Assembly: GCA_026991215.1 (NCBI GenBank)
Contig: JALXBY010000201.1
Coordinates: 1 to 5,582, forward strand
DNA from: Anaerolineales bacterium
Lineage (GTDB): Bacteria > Chloroflexota > Anaerolineae > Anaerolineales > DRMV01
Reading direction: 5' to 3'
Length of the DNA: 5,582 bases
Shown here: in pieces, positions 5,459 to 5,582 of the stretch
Layout: the number at the start of each line of letters is the position of its first letter
How positions within the stretch are numbered: position 1 is the first letter of the stretch
Position numbers and translations under genes: made by a program
Notes under the pieces: model-generated
Told to the model about the DNA's origin: nothing
Database searches by the model: none
Seen by the model: only the letters and a program-made list of their open reading frames with translations

Positions 5459-5582
5459 ATGGGATGCCGTGGCCTGCCCTGCAGGATGGCCATGCTGGCA
5501 TCCGTGTTGCTCCTGGCCTGTGGGTTGCTTTCCAGGAACCTGCCAGCCCCGGCCCCCGAACCCACCGCGACCAACACCGCGC
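5459..5582 (+). CDS. Putative secreted lipoprotein, N-terminal fragment (runs off the window)
   Basis: The frame is open from the ATG at 5459 to the right edge, giving about 41 residues. They form a lipoprotein signal peptide: a short n-region with arginines (R4, R9), a hydrophobic core (MLASVLLLA, about 12-20), and a lipobox ending in Cys21 (LLAC). After it comes a Pro/Ala/Thr-rich stretch (PAPAPEPTATNTA), the flexible linker usual between the lipidated cysteine and the mature domain. The protein is expected to be exported by Sec, lipidated at Cys21 and anchored on the outer face of the membrane. Nothing of the functional domain is in view, so role is unknown; solute-binding or cell-surface proteins commonly look like this. 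It is divergent from the AOR gene across a 226-base gap. ATG starts at 5486 or 5492 are possible and would shorten the n-region. Confidence 0.62.
   Translation, partial: MGCRGLPCRMAMLASVLLLACGLLSRNLPAPAPEPTATNTA

Noticed and set aside
5353..5577. 74-codon minus-strand frame opposite the lipoprotein gene
   Set aside because: No SD and no recognisable motif; the + strand has a complete signal peptide, lipobox and SD over the same bases.

Overview
The window is GC-rich, densely coded bacterial DNA with six genes, two of them cut by the window edges. The gene set suggests an anaerobic or thermophilic member of the Chloroflexota (Anaerolineae-like): a bacterial NurA-domain nuclease, a FemAB-type aminoacyltransferase, a tungsten-pterin aldehyde:ferredoxin oxidoreductase (AOR), and seven-base repeats filling intergenic gaps. 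This placement is inferred from gene content and protein style; there is no rRNA or other phylogenetic marker here.

Left block, + strand (2-2354): the C-terminal part of a NurA-like nuclease, then cutA after a 26-base gap with a strong Shine-Dalgarno, then a FemAB-family protein whose ATG overlaps the cutA stop (ATGA). The three look co-transcribed, although their presumed roles (DNA end processing, metal tolerance, cell-envelope aminoacylation) do not form an obvious pathway. Their promoter lies outside the window.

Middle block (2355-3402): a minus-strand VTT/TVP38 (DedA-like) membrane protein gene converges on the FemAB gene. It is bracketed by two degenerate heptamer arrays in opposite orientation. 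One nearly fills the 66-base gap between the convergent stops. The other lies upstream of the VTT gene, directly beyond the AOR terminator. A small GC-rich hairpin lies between the second array and the VTT gene.

Right block (3403-5582): a complete minus-strand AOR gene with all four iron-sulfur cysteines, a recognisable promoter and RBS, and an intrinsic terminator. It appears to be monocistronic. Divergent from it, at the right edge, is the start of a + strand lipoprotein gene.

I do not see a convincing new multi-gene system. The most unusual structure is the pair of related heptamer arrays around the VTT gene. The long ORFs antisense to the AOR and FemAB genes look like shadows of high-GC coding sequence.
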